In this document: one piece after another, positions 22,701 through 34,869 of the stretch
Position numbering within the stretch: position 1 is the stretch's first letter
Layout of the letters: each line of letters starts with the position of its first letter
DNA from: Rhodeus uyekii
Lineage: Eukaryota > Chordata > Actinopteri > Cypriniformes > Acheilognathidae
Assembly (NCBI GenBank): GCA_037043235.1
Contig: JAWRVZ010000027.1
Span: 3,721,501 to 3,785,500 of the forward strand
Direction: 5' to 3'
Length of the DNA stretch: 64,000 nt
Position numbers and translations under genes: made by a program
The notes under the pieces: generated by a model
Told to the model about the DNA's origin: nothing
The model's input: the letters and a program-made list of their open reading frames with translations, nothing else
Database searches by the model: none

Positions 22701-25700
22701 CTCACGAAATGTTAATTGCTGCAGTCTACTGAGTGTTTAATTCATTTGAATTATTTATTTTTTTAATGAATGATTCAATGACTCTACTTCACGTTTCATT
22801 ACTGGATTAATCAGCATTTCTGAACGAATCTCTTGAACGTGCGATTGAAAAGAACGTTAATGAAGCTGTTTCATTCATACCTATCCATGATAACTGCTCT
22901 CTCTGAATCAGCGGCAATACCAACGCAGGTTTGAATGTTCGGGTGAATCACCGGCATTTAGCAATGAGATTGCGTGGGTGTTTGAATTGAGTTTGGGAAC
23001 TTGTAACAATTAATTGTGCAGCTCTGGCTAACAGTACTGTTATTATAGTCTTTGTTAATATATAATTTGCTCTTGTATACTTAAGTTTTGTGAACAGGAA
23101 TAAAAGTTGTTGGTGCTTTACTGCCACTAGTGTTCATTTGTGCTGGAAACTGCATTGAACTCTATATATAGGTACGTTTTCCAAATATATAGAGGCATGT
23201 TTTTCCAATGAGGTTGGCATTATGAGTGGATGCTAGGGCATCGCTAGGTATTTGCTAAGCAGTTGCTATGATATTCTAAGTGGTTTCTTACACATCCAAT
23301 TAAAAGGAAAGATACATGTCAGATTTATTATTATTTACTGAGTAATGAAAAGCCACAGTCGTACCTGCATGGTGGTTTTGGTGAGTGTTAGAGGCACAGT
23401 GGCTTTGGGGAGGACGGAGGTGGCAGACGGGGCAGCCGCTGTTGGACCGTTCCCTATCGTAGCAATGATCTGGCCCTGGGAGTTCAAGATCAGCTGTGGG
23501 GACACGGTCTGGACCTGCAGGCCTTGAGCGGGTAACGCAGAGGCTGCCGCAGCTCCAGCCAGTGATGCAGGGTTGACCAGCAGAGGAAGTGTTCCAATCA
23601 CCTAAAACACAGGTATGAAAATAATGAGACTGGTATGAAAAACTTTCCATTGTGCAAGAGAAAAACGTGTCAGTTAAATGAAAAAATGAGCATGTAACTG
23701 TGGTACTAACCTGACCCTGTGCGTTGGTAATGAGTTGACTTGTGAGTCCTGCCACATTTGACATGGCGCTGGTGAAGATGGGAGTTGTAGTAAGAGAGCT
23801 GATGAACTGAGGCTGAGCTCCCAGAGAGGCTGCGCTAATCTGGGGGAGAAGGGGGGATGCTCCAGATTAGAATTATATCAAATTCATTATCTGTAGTAAT
23901 TTAAGGCTAGATGAGTTTCCTGAGAGAAACTACCAGTACTTGTAAAGAACTTGTAAATGTTTTAAGTAAGCTAGGTTTATGATTTTTTTGGTTGCACTAT
24001 TTTAAAGGTGACGGTTACATTGTACTTACTCAGATAAGTACAAATACTTACTATAGAGTTACGGTTAGGATTTGGTTTAGGATTAGTTGCTTGTAATTAT
24101 GCTTAATTTACTGTTATTATTGAAGTAAGTACATGTAGCAACGTCACAATAAACGTTTAAATAAAGTGTTACTCAATTTCATCTAGTTTGTATCTGATTT
24201 ATGAAATATTTCAATTAATTGTTCTATAAAATAATACATGAGAATAACAACAATTAGTTTTTTTAACAATTAAATCTTTATTATTATTAAAATCAAACGT
24301 TTATCAAAGAACTGCTGAATTTTATGAACAAAGATTAATAAATACTATGAACCAAATGTATTGCTCATTGTTAATATTTGTTAATGCATTAACTAACGTT
24401 AACACCTTATTGTAAAGTATTGCCATTTTATTATTAAAGAAATCATGAACTGACAATTCAAATTTCCTTGATCTTTTGACAGTTAAGAGGTCGCTATACA
24501 ATAAAAATATCCTTTAAACTTCAAAACTTCCTTGTTATTCGAAGAACAGCTTTTATTGAAACCAAGGCCAGAAAAAAAACAGGATCTGAAAAGTGAAAGA
24601 CCGCTTTTGCAGAAGAGGAGATCAACACCTAAAGATATATATATATATATATTGTCCTCATATTCTTTCCTGCAGTTCACTCTCACATTCCTGACTGAAA
24701 AGCTCATTATGCGGGTCATTGTCTTCTCAGGTGTGAATCACATCATTATTCAAGCTCATTCACGCCTACTCACATATTGTCTTACTAACCAAAAAGTCTA
24801 TTAAATCAATATATTGTTTCATGTGAACGAGAAGGCAGAATGATTATCACATAATTATGAAGCAAAAACACTTGACTACAAAACTCTCAAAAGTCTCGTG
24901 GACACATATTTGTTTTGTGGCCATATTTTGGTGACTTACTTTTTTTTCCTCCAATAATCATGCATAAACATTATTCTCTCAAAAATCACAAACATGTACA
25001 TGCATGTTGCTCACATAGTTTTGCATCCCAGTTCACAACGAATACAATGCAATGACACTATTACCATTAACATGTCATAACAACTGAAAAAACGCACAAA
25101 TGTCAGGGCATTTCAAAACTTCTCCAGCACCCCAAAACCCCCTCTAACTTTCCACATGACATACAACTAGAAGTGTTTCTATTCATAATAGATGTGCTCC
25201 AAACTCACAATAGCAGGGTTGATGGATAGGCCTGCAGTCTGAAGGGTTGAAACAGAGACACTTGGCTCTGACACCTTCTGCACAACAGATGCGGTGGTGG
25301 CTGGCGTGGTCTGCGTTGACTGCAGGGCCGCTTGCACAGACTGCAGGGCAGACACCTGAGGCTGCAGGACCGCCTGCGCAGGTGACTGCAGCTGCGTCTG
25401 GACAGAGTTCAACACAGTAGCAGCTGGAAAAAGAAAACAATTTAAAAAGAATATGTACGCTCAGTAAAATACCTTGTACCATTCAAATTTTTATTATTGT
25501 GAACTGTTGACTGGTCTGGACAAAAATGCCTTCAGAATATAAAGCTTGCACTTTTTCCCCGAGACGCCTTGCACCTGATGAGTATGCAAAATATGTGTGA
25601 GCAGCATACCTTGCAGACCTGCAAATGGCAGCTTTAGCAGTCCTCCGGCAGGACTGACTGCCGTGAGACCAGGGATGGTGGCGACAGTGGCGGTGGGTAA

Positions 25701-28700
25701 GGTGAGCACTGCCAGACCGCCCTGACCACCCACAGACCCGGCCATACTCAAAGGAATAAGCAGGGGCTGACCCAAAGAGCCCTGCTGGGCAAACATGCCA
25801 GTCATCAGTGAGGCCAAACCATCCTGAGTCAGGACCTGACAGGGTAAAGGCAAGTAGACTTAATTATTCTCAGGTTTTTCAAATGTTTTGATATTTACAT
25901 TGCTGAAATTCGCACTTTTAAGAACTATAAAAAATTATTTGAGTTAATCGAAATCATTCATATATAAATAAATAAAAAGTAACTACAAACAACGCAACTA
26001 TTTCCCCACCAGCGTTTTTGAAAAAGTTGCCAACCACCATCAGCACCCCCCAACCCCCCCCCTCTTTCACAATGTTTTCACAGCAGCCAGAAATTCCTGT
26101 TATAAATTCAATGTCAATAGAAGAAACAAAACCTCTTAAACCTTATAAAAATAAAAATAAACGTTATATATTCTGGCTTCATGCATTCATTCTTTTTTTG
26201 TCAACACTTGAATAAGGGTAAGTTTATTAAAAAAAAAAAAACATTTTGAGCAAAAAGCTGATAAAAGCACGTCTTTGTCAAAGACAACATCCAAATCGGA
26301 ATGAGAATTATGATCAAAGCATAAATGGAGTAGATCGAGTCCATCAACACCCCTAAAGCTTGAACATTCCTATAGCTCGTCCCGGGTCGACTTTTCATTC
26401 GGTAGCATTAGGCTGTTTCAATTTATAAGCCGTTTAATGTTGACGATTGCATTATTTTACATATGCATCCGTTTACATGATACTGTTTGTTTCCGTTTCT
26501 TCTTCACATGCGTTTTCATCAGGAGACTCAGTACTCTTTCAGAAGATCTGTAATAGCGCCACCTACCGTATTACAGTGAAAACACAGAAAGCAAGGAAAT
26601 TCCAAGGAGGGGGAATTGTTGTTTTGGACAAATTACAAATTATGGAAATTTCCTTCAATGGCAGAGAAAGAGATAAAAGAAAATTGGAATTACTGTCTTG
26701 CATCAGATCACTTGTTAATGATCATGATATGAACATCCACGAGTCAGAAATAATAAAGGGACATAGAAAGTGGCCCCGGGAATTTTAAACGGCAAAAATA
26801 TCTCTTTTTAAAAAGAAAAATGGAGTTCACCTGTGGGCAGGCCTGGACAGTGATGGGTAAGCTGGTCTGTGGCTGGGCCGGAGACACAGTGATGGGGGCT
26901 GCGGAGACCATGGTCTGGATAGCAGGTGCTGAGACCTCCACAGAAACTACATGTAAAAAGAGTCAGATTTGCTAAAAACCCTTTATCTTTGAATGACTTT
27001 TCCATGGATAAAAAACAATGAATAGTGGTTTCAACCATGCATTTATTACAATTATAACTCTAAATGCTTCTTTGATGGTGGTGGCTTTGAATACTGGGTT
27101 GCTATGACACCAAACAAGTGTGGCTATTTATATCAGTCAATTTTATCAGCCTCACCAGCTGTAGCAGTGCTTGTAGTTACTGGACTGTCCAACTCTTCAG
27201 CTGCATCCAGGGTCTGACCAGCGCCATCCTCGCCCCCTGACTCCACCTTCCCATCAGCCCCTGAAGACAAGGCTGTATCCACCTCCACCTCCAACACACG
27301 GATGGTCTCCTGACCCGACATGACAATGACCTGGAAGGAAGGGGTATAACAGGTTATAAATGCTCTCCTTTGTGGGGTAAAGGGGGCAGTATTGAAACGA
27401 TGAAAATGTGCCATGGTCTGTTATGGATGAGTTTACACCTGTGTGTGTGTATTCTGATCTCACAGATATTTTGTTAAAATACTGATAAGATTTGCGGAGC
27501 AAAAGATCATGAAACTGTTGCAACTAGAGTTGGGCGATAGATTGACCTTTTTATTAATTTTTGGTCATTAAGGTGCAATCTTTCCTCGATTATTTTAATA
27601 GAAAGTATTTTAATAATAGGCTCTCAGATTTCATGAAAAATATTTTCATCTGAGCTCTTAAGATCAACGAACGAGTTACGGGTTTGTAACAACGTGAGGT
27701 TGAGTAATGACTTAGATTTTAACTTGAAAATGATAAATACAATTATAAATGATTTTAACTTGTGGATGAGCGAACCTTTTAATTGGTCAGTGAAAACGTT
27801 TAGTTCATGCCACTGTCACAACAAGTCCTAGACAACATAAAAGTTCGAAAATGTAAAAACAATTCCGAAAGAAAGATGTTGTAAAGCCAATTGTCCGTTT
27901 TGATAGATTGCACATTTGAGTAATGCTGCAAACAAATCTTTCAACAAATTTTCATTGGGTGACGGTTTTCATGTTTTAAAATATTTTGGTAAAAAAATAA
28001 TATATAGATAATTATTACTTTTCTTTAATATGCAGTGTTATATTAGTGCATTCATGATTAAATGTCATTTTCTTTGCGTTAATTTATTGAATTTCATATG
28101 CATTTAACAGCAGTAAAAGAGGCCCAATAGTTAAAAAGCTAATTAGCTAAAAATAAGCAGCAGAGGCTGTTCTAATATGTTAAAAGGTGCCCATGAAACC
28201 CCTGTATAGTCTAATGTCAACATGAGCTTTTGTAAAGACTTAAACACTACTACTCAAAAGTTTGGGGTCAGTTTTTTTTTTTTAAACCTTCTGCATGAAC
28301 TTGAATATCATTAAAATTACAGGAAGGACATATATGTCAGAAAAGGTTCCTATTTTAAGTCAATCCTGTTATTTTGAACTTTCCATTAATCAAAAAACAC
28401 AGATTTTTTTTTTTCACGATTTCAACAAAACATGAAGCAGCACAACAGTTTTCAACATTGACAGGAAATGTTTCTTGAGCACCAAATCATCATATTGAAC
28501 ATGAACATTCAGCTTTGATCACAGGAATAAATTACATTTGAAAATATATTCAAATAGAAAAGTTATTTTAAAGTGTAATATATGTCACTGTTATTACCGT
28601 ACTATTGTATTACATTACTGTACTTTTAATCAAACGCAAGCAGCCTTGTTGAGCACAAAAAGCCATGGCACACCAAGTCGATGTTAAAGAACCAGCGGCA

Positions 28701-31355
28701 ATGAAAACAAACAAGGTTTTTTGCCTTGCTTCGATTGAGTCTCGGCCAAAAAGTTGTGTTTGGACACGCTAAAAGGAACACTGTCAACTAGTATGCAGTA
28801 ATTGAGACAAATCAGATATTAAACAAAGAGTCACTAGACAGAAAAGGCCTCAAATCACCAAGGCTACCATTAGATAAGACGTTTTATTATAGTGACAAAT
28901 GTGGTTTGTGTGGAAAAGGGCAAAGGAAAGACCCAAAGCCCACAATTCTGCAATTATTTACAGACAAACTGTTCTATAAATGGACATTCATATTCCCAGG
29001 ACAGGCCATGAATGTATATTATATGTTCATACCTATGGAACATATTAGTATTGCAAGAACCTAGTTTCTTTATCATCATTCAATCCAGTTACATATGGAA
29101 ACACTTTGTTTGAGACAATGGCTCTCCCTCCGAAAGCTTGAGTTACATTGGCTCACTGACCTCTAGGAGGACAGACCATTCCCAGAGGTTAAAAAGACCC
29201 CGCAGAGTCTGTGCATCCTCTGTTTGCGGTTCTGCGTGGCTTCTCTACCCTCAACCTGCAGCCAATCACGTGCTTTTTTAGGAGAGAGAGAGAGGGCGCT
29301 CTCTTACCATCTTCTCCTGGTTGCTGTGCCTGTGCACAACACATTTGAGCTTCTTGAAAGTTGATTCTGGTCTGCTTATACATCAATGTCACTTTAACGA
29401 TTGTGATCACAACTACATGCTAAGAAAGAATTACTTTACTGTGGCCACGAAAAAAGGATCCTTGTTCCATGTTAATACAGCTACATGAAGTATTTTTCAC
29501 TTTTGAGCTAATTTGCTACAAGTACATTTGTTCTGAACCTACGTGAAAAGAATCACTGTCTATGTCAGCAGGTATCAATATTCTATTTCTGTCATTCAAA
29601 AAGGGAAAGCAAAACTAAAACGGCAGATATACAAACCATGAACAAAGCAGCACTTGCTAAACATTTTGAATATCAATCATCCTGTTAATTTACTTCCTTC
29701 CACACAGCTCATGTTATGAAATTATTTGTGCATTGGAGGGTTCAGGTAAGATGACGTCAAATTTGAAATGCCTTTGTCTGTGCAAACTTAACTTCTTTGC
29801 TTGCTTTCGCTTTTATTCTAGTGCATGGACTCATTCGCTAAGATGAACAGCATATCAGACTTTAGTCTCGGCCTCGGAGGTCACGCTCACAGACCGTTGG
29901 CTGAACGTCTGATGCACATGGCACACTACACTGGAAACACTTCAGATTGGCTGAATTCTACAGGATGTCCGGGAGACACGTGTCGAGTTCTTTAACAGTC
30001 TGCTTGAAAACTAAGATGATGTGACGCCAAACCCCCTCATTGAAGAAGAAAGCCGCCGTGTGTTTACAACTGTGACAATGAGTGCTGATCCGTATCAACT
30101 AAACACTGGATTTTCAAAAGTATGTCAAGTATGTAAAGTGCACGGCATTTGTCCAAGAGTTTTACACACCTGCCTATTATTGTACGGACATCGGCGTAAC
30201 ATTTCTACGCCCCTAAACATGATGCAGAACAAAACGAACAGTGATTGGCTGCTTTACATGTCAGCCAGACGGTCCTTGGCCAATGACAGCTACTATGAAG
30301 TCCAGACCTGCCGTCTGAAGATCTGACTATGTGAGACTAATTAAGAATTCTCAATTGGTTAAAATACCCTCAACAATGTCCGCTGGAGCACACCGCAAAA
30401 ACGGTCCAAACAATCAATGACTTGGTGTGTCAGAGCCTTAGGAGACTTCTTTGGAAAACTGATGACTGCCCCCAAATTCTTGAATGGTACAGTAATACCT
30501 CAGTTTACAAGTTTAATTTGTTCCAAGAGCAACCTAAAAATTCAAAATTCTCGTACACCAAAACAATTTTCCCCATAAGAATGCAATAAAAATCACTCGA
30601 TTCGTTCCACACGACCATAAATGCCCATTTTAAATATTCATTTGGTTTTACCCTGTTAATTACAGTTAAAATTAGAACCATGAAGATCTCATAGAAATAC
30701 TAATTAATAATTGACAATTAAACAAAAAGAAAATACTTGACAATTTACTGTATCGCGCACTTCAGCTTTGGGTAGCGGAGGTAGTTGAACAAGTTTTGCT
30801 CAGATTTCTGTTTGATCAAGCATTTCATTAAGAATTTTTTTCGATCACGTTTCAGTTGAGATCAGAGAAACATCACAGGAGCGAATGCAGGGCTCAGGCA
30901 GCGAGGGAAGCTCAGCTCAGCGCCACATAGAGAGCAGTACAGAGGCAGGAGAGGGTGCGTACCTGGTCGTCTTGTGCTGGGAATTTCAAAGTGCAGGAAC
31001 CTAAAAGCTGAGAAAACACTTCTGCAGTCAGACAGTGAATGCTAAAGAGAACAGAGATGCCAAGCACACATTAGGACACAAACAACCAACACAACAAGGA
31101 CACAAGTGACAGGAGTACAGCAAACAAACAAGTGCGTCTGCCCAAAAACTAGCATAAGCAATGAGCCCCACCACCAGAAGAGAATTGCTTGTGCTGTGAA
31201 CGTAGACTGAACACTCACACGCATGGGGCATGAGGCTGGACATGTGATGAAATGTTTATTCTTTAGTAACAATTCATGTATGAAACTTGACTCAAGAATA
31301 CCTGTTCATTGACAGTGAGCGGTGCATTGTTTGCAGGGAGATCCTCAGTGTCCAT
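19741..31355 (-). CDS. pou6f1: POU domain class 6 transcription factor 1, complete, 11 coding exons
   Basis: Nuclear transcription factor with a bipartite POU DNA-binding domain. Coding exons in transcript order: 31302-31355, 30963-31007, 27156-27330, 26831-26946, 25610-25835, 25209-25423, 23711-23839, 23365-23601, 21257-21392, 20862-21030, 19741-20086. They total 1848 nt, 615 aa, close to the long mammalian isoform. The protein starts MDTEDLPANNAPLTVNEQ. The N-terminal 440 residues are low-complexity (Q, A, T, V, P), typical of an activation region, with a repeated motif SQLITNAQGQVIGTL / PQLILNSQGQIIATI. The POU-specific domain spans about 456-528 (EIREFAKNFKIRRLSLGLTQ) and the POU homeodomain about 549-608, with the diagnostic WFCNRRQ at 595-601. 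Exon 2 is only 45 nt. The donor for the exon ending 21257 was chosen as A|GTAGGT because it restores phase and gives LVSKPQ. A noncoding first exon ending near 32928 is likely. Confidence 0.95.
20312..20465 (+). mobile_element. tRNA-derived SINE, copy 1
   Basis: A tRNA-like head has an A-box-like segment (TAGTTCAATCAGTAGAGTA) and a B box GGTTCGATCC at 20366-20375. The tail, GTCGCTTTGGATAAAAGCGTGTGACAAATG in pieces, is shared with two other copies in the window. It resembles cyprinid tRNA SINEs of the HAmo type; the family name is from memory. It lies in the last pou6f1 intron. Confidence 0.7.
21759..22375. mobile_element. 617-bp inverted-repeat element, intron of pou6f1
   Basis: Begins AGGGTGTGTTCACA and ends with the exact complement TGTGAACACACCCT, a 14-bp perfect terminal inverted repeat. 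No transposase frame is present. I could not find a convincing target duplication, so the superfamily (Harbinger or hAT) is left open. Copies with these ends are common in zebrafish-like genomes. Confidence 0.6.
28245..28570 (+). repeat. dispersed cyprinid repeat, direct copy
   Basis: Starts with CACTACTCAAAAGTTTGGGG and contains ATGTTTCTTGAGCACCAAATC, ATTCAGCTTTGATCACAGG and AATAAATTACATTTGAAAAT. It shares order and phrases with 9150-9535 (inverted) and 45350-45600. Non-coding; in pou6f1 intron 2. Confidence 0.65.
30490..30785 (+). mobile_element. left half of a pogo/Tigger-like DNA element
   Basis: Begins CAGTAATACCTCAGTTTACAAG after a TA at 30488-30489. It runs colinear for about 300 bp with the full element at 45667-46399, through the shared phrase CGTTCCACACGACCATAAATG, then diverges near TAGCGGAGG. 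The right terminal repeat is missing. Its truncated end is about 180 bp from the 45-nt coding exon 2 of pou6f1. Confidence 0.7.
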
Positions 31356-32849
31356 GATGACGTCTAAGCGCTGAGGAGATCAATGATCCTGCATAATGGT
31401 TGATGGGGATGTTAACAGCTCCGCTGTACCACCTGAGACAAAAAAATTTGATATACTAGTCACTAAGGATACTAGACAGCACTAGATGCAGACCATCCAA
31501 GATTAAAGTCACCATGACATAACAATGACATTGACATGACATGACAACAACATTTACCTTCTTAATACATGTTCCTGGTCTTACTATGAATGATTCATCA
31601 TGTTATTCCAAAATGTAATAACCTGCTCAATCACTGAAACAAATATCCTTTTCATCAAAACCTCTCCTATAACCACCTGTCAGAGACCAATTTCAGCAAT
31701 GCAGGGAATAACTGGATAAAACCAGTCTTGTCCTATATTATTATTTTTCAATCAAAAATACTTCACATTATGGAAGAAAAATATGATTTTAAGTATTACG
31801 TTATAAAAGGAACAAAAACATGTGACTAAGTACAACTAAATATTAGAAATCATTTGCATTTTAACTAAAGTTATGATTTTAAATATTAAGGTACAGAGGT
31901 ACAAAATATGTGACTCGGTAAAACTAAATCTGACATATCTCATTTCATTCCGAAATACTTCACAATATGGAAGAAAAATGCTGGTTCATACATGAAGTTA
32001 CATATGTGTTGTGCAACTAAATACAACAAATGATTTACAATAAAGTCTCCGATTTAATTTTCAGGGCGAAAAAACTGTACAATTCTAAATGTACAGCATT
32101 ACAGCAGGGACATTAACTTTTAATTGTCTCAAAAGCTAATAGGCTATTGCAATATGAATTCATAGGTTGTTCATATTTCAATTTTAAAATATGATGATGA
32201 TAAGCAGCACATCCTTAGAAAAAAAACACTATGGTAAATTGTCTGCTCTAACACCACAGCTGTTCCTAATAATGGGATTCACCTTCAAAATGACACTTTA
32301 CATTACACGTTACATTTATTATGATTTTACAGCAATAACAATAAGTGCATCAACTATTTTGGCGGGAACTAAGATTACCATGGAACAACTTTGTAAGGCA
32401 TTGAGCAGATAATCATGACGTAGTCATAACGTCACGTCTATGACGTTGGTTGTCAACTTAATATATTAAATAATTAAAATATTAGAGCCCAGGCATGTTA
32501 ATAGTTTTTAAACATTTTCAATGAAAAAATAGTAATAAAAATCGACTGAGCTTGTTCCAATCACTGTGCAAGTGCACGGCAAGATGTCTTGCATTATAAT
32601 TTTGCGCATGTAATTATCCTAAAACAATAGAGCATTATGTAAGTCTTGCGCATTTGCACAGCAAGCGGGCCTGTGTGAGGAACCAACACATTCACAATGC
32701 AATAATAAAACTCGTGTCCCACACACTTCATCTACTCATCACACTCCTCACATGCCAATATGCCACGACTCGGGACGGCATTTGATGTATCTCCTTTCTC
32801 TTTATCATAAATATATAAATTATGCTAATTAAGACCATTGCATATTAAC

Positions 32850-33120
32850 CAAAAACTCATCTCGATTCCGCGAGTTGCAATAGCGTTGTGCGAAAATGCG
32901 TGCATGCTGTGGTCAAATTCACGACTTACCCGCTGAAAGGTGGGATTTTTTCTTTATTTCTCCTCCTTCGGCGAGCTTTGCCACAGTTTCTTTTAAATAT
33001 GCATAATTAAAAATTCATCTCACAGCTTCCGACGCGCGCTACGAATGCACACAAAAGAGCTATTTGCATTGATAAGGAGGCTCGGGAAAGCGCTGGTCTT
33101 CTTTTTAACTAAATATTTAA
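32850..33120 (-). promoter_or_regulatory. probable pou6f1 noncoding first exon and promoter
   Basis: On the minus strand a good donor (GCGG|GTAAGT) ends at about 32928, followed by CpG-containing sequence up to about 33080. An acceptor-like TTGTCTCAG near 31433 precedes the exon carrying the ATG at 31355. This arrangement suggests a noncoding first exon and a 1.5-kb first intron. Start site not resolved. Confidence 0.4.
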
Positions 33121-33589
33121 TGACGTCTTTCCGTTAACTGCCGTGCCGGTGAAGCAAGTGCAGCTTAATAGCCAAGGTAATCCCTTATCTACAGAAAAGT
33201 GCCTAAAAATTAACACAAATTTGCTCTTTTGCACTACGTCATGAACATAATTTATGCGGGCCGAGTCTTGCATTGAAAAAATGGCGCTGGCTCGACAGAA
33301 TGGGAGCGATGGCCGTCTTAAAGAGACAGTACACCCTATTACTGCAGTTCACTGCACGATTCAAACACTTGAATCAAATCCAACATATTGTAACAAACAA
33401 CAAAATAGACAAATTCGATTGTTCATAACTATGTGAGGTTATGCTGTAATAGTCAAGTTACTAATACTAATATGAGATTAATATCTATAAAAACAAATAA
33501 AGTAGTAATATTTCTTCATGCTTATTCTAATAATAGAATAGTACTACATTACTATATAGTGTTTCTCAATTACACGAACAATGATGCTT

Positions 33590-33755
33590 TCCTGTAGCTC
33601 AAACAGTTGAGACTGGGGCTTGCAACGCGAAGGTCATGGGTTCGATTCTCAGGGAAAGCAAGAACTTATTAGTATATGTGTACCTTGGCTTGAATACACG
33701 CTTTGAAGTCGCTTTGGATAAAAGCATCTGCCAAATGCTTAAATGTAAATATAAA
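33590..33755 (+). mobile_element. tRNA-derived SINE, copy 2
   Basis: Head GCTTTCCTGTAGCTCAAACAG, B box GGTTCGATTC at 33639-33648, and tail GTCGCTTTGGATAAAAGCAT. Clearly the same family as 20312-20465 and 38326-38475. In the spacer between pou6f1 and dazap2. Confidence 0.75.
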
Positions 33756-34298
33756 TATTTAAAGACTTTCAAGTATTGATATTTATACAGTAATTCTATG
33801 TCTGTGTGTTTAAAAAAAATTGCTTTAAAGGAAATATGTATATTTTATAGGACTCAATGTCAAATATAAATAAACCTAACAAAACAGAAAATTTTATTGT
33901 TATTTACAATTATTCATACTTGCTCTATACTATATCCGTACTTACAAAAAATTATTCTTTTAGCAGATGCTTTTATCCAAAGGGACTTTCAAATGAGGAA
34001 TATAACACAAGTGAATGAAGAAATAGAAGGCTAAAGAAAAAGAGTTTGACTACAACCCAAGACGTTTAACATTCAATTGTTCCCCAGAAATGATCGTTTT
34101 AGGGAATAACAAGCAAGTGCATCTATTGCATTGCATATCTGTGAGAATATGCAATGCAATTTTCTCACAGCTTTATGCAAACCACTAGATGCATTCAAGT
34201 GGAACTGTTGAACTTTCCTCTTCATGGGGTTTATGAAAATAAATAAATTTTAATACATACTGATTCTTATATTTGATTTGCAAGGCATATTCCTAATA

Positions 34299-34320
34299 TA
34301 TATATATATATATATATATA
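34299..34320. repeat. (TA)n microsatellite
   Basis: Perfect TA run of about 11 units followed by a T-rich tract; a shorter TA run lies at 34550-34562. Confidence 0.9.
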
Positions 34321-34869
34321 GTTTTTTTGTTTTGTTTTTTTGTAATGAATGAAAGCGGCACCATGTCTCTGCACACAGCCCGTGTCGTTCCCCTGTTGCC
34401 AAGCCAGCTGGCAAACACTTCCATTTGCATGCATTAGCAGCATATTGCCATGGAGCTCAAAGGGTAGCTGGGATTGCTGAATACAGACGAATCTGTAATT
34501 AGGTTCACATCCAATACAGGCTCCAACTAATAGCGAGCAGTTTCGTTTTATATATATATATAATAAAATTCTAAAATTAAAATGCCATCAAAAGCGCTAA
34601 TCAAAATGGCCCTGTGTTATTTTTGACAAGAGGTGTACACTAAATGCATCTTTAGGCTATAGTGCGTCTTCCTAAGGGATGTGGACCCACCCATAAAAAT
34701 GCATTTAATTTAATCAAACAGGTTTTAAACAAAATTTGCATCACCACTCCTATTCAAAGTCTAATGTGCAATATAATGGTTTGAATATTGTAGTTAAATT
34801 AAAAGATCTTAATGAAACCTCTGCTCTGCTTGGCATATTTCCCTGGGCCTATGCAACACTACGTTCACA

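Noticed and set aside
26447..26788. A 113-codon plus-strand frame in a pou6f1 intron
   Set aside because: No recognisable domain; it runs through low-complexity and repeat-like DNA containing AGCGCCACCTACCG, a phrase common in repeats, and has no splice or promoter support.
30021..30326. A 101-codon plus-strand frame in a pou6f1 intron
   Set aside because: No recognisable domain or gene structure; lies in an intron next to repeat DNA.
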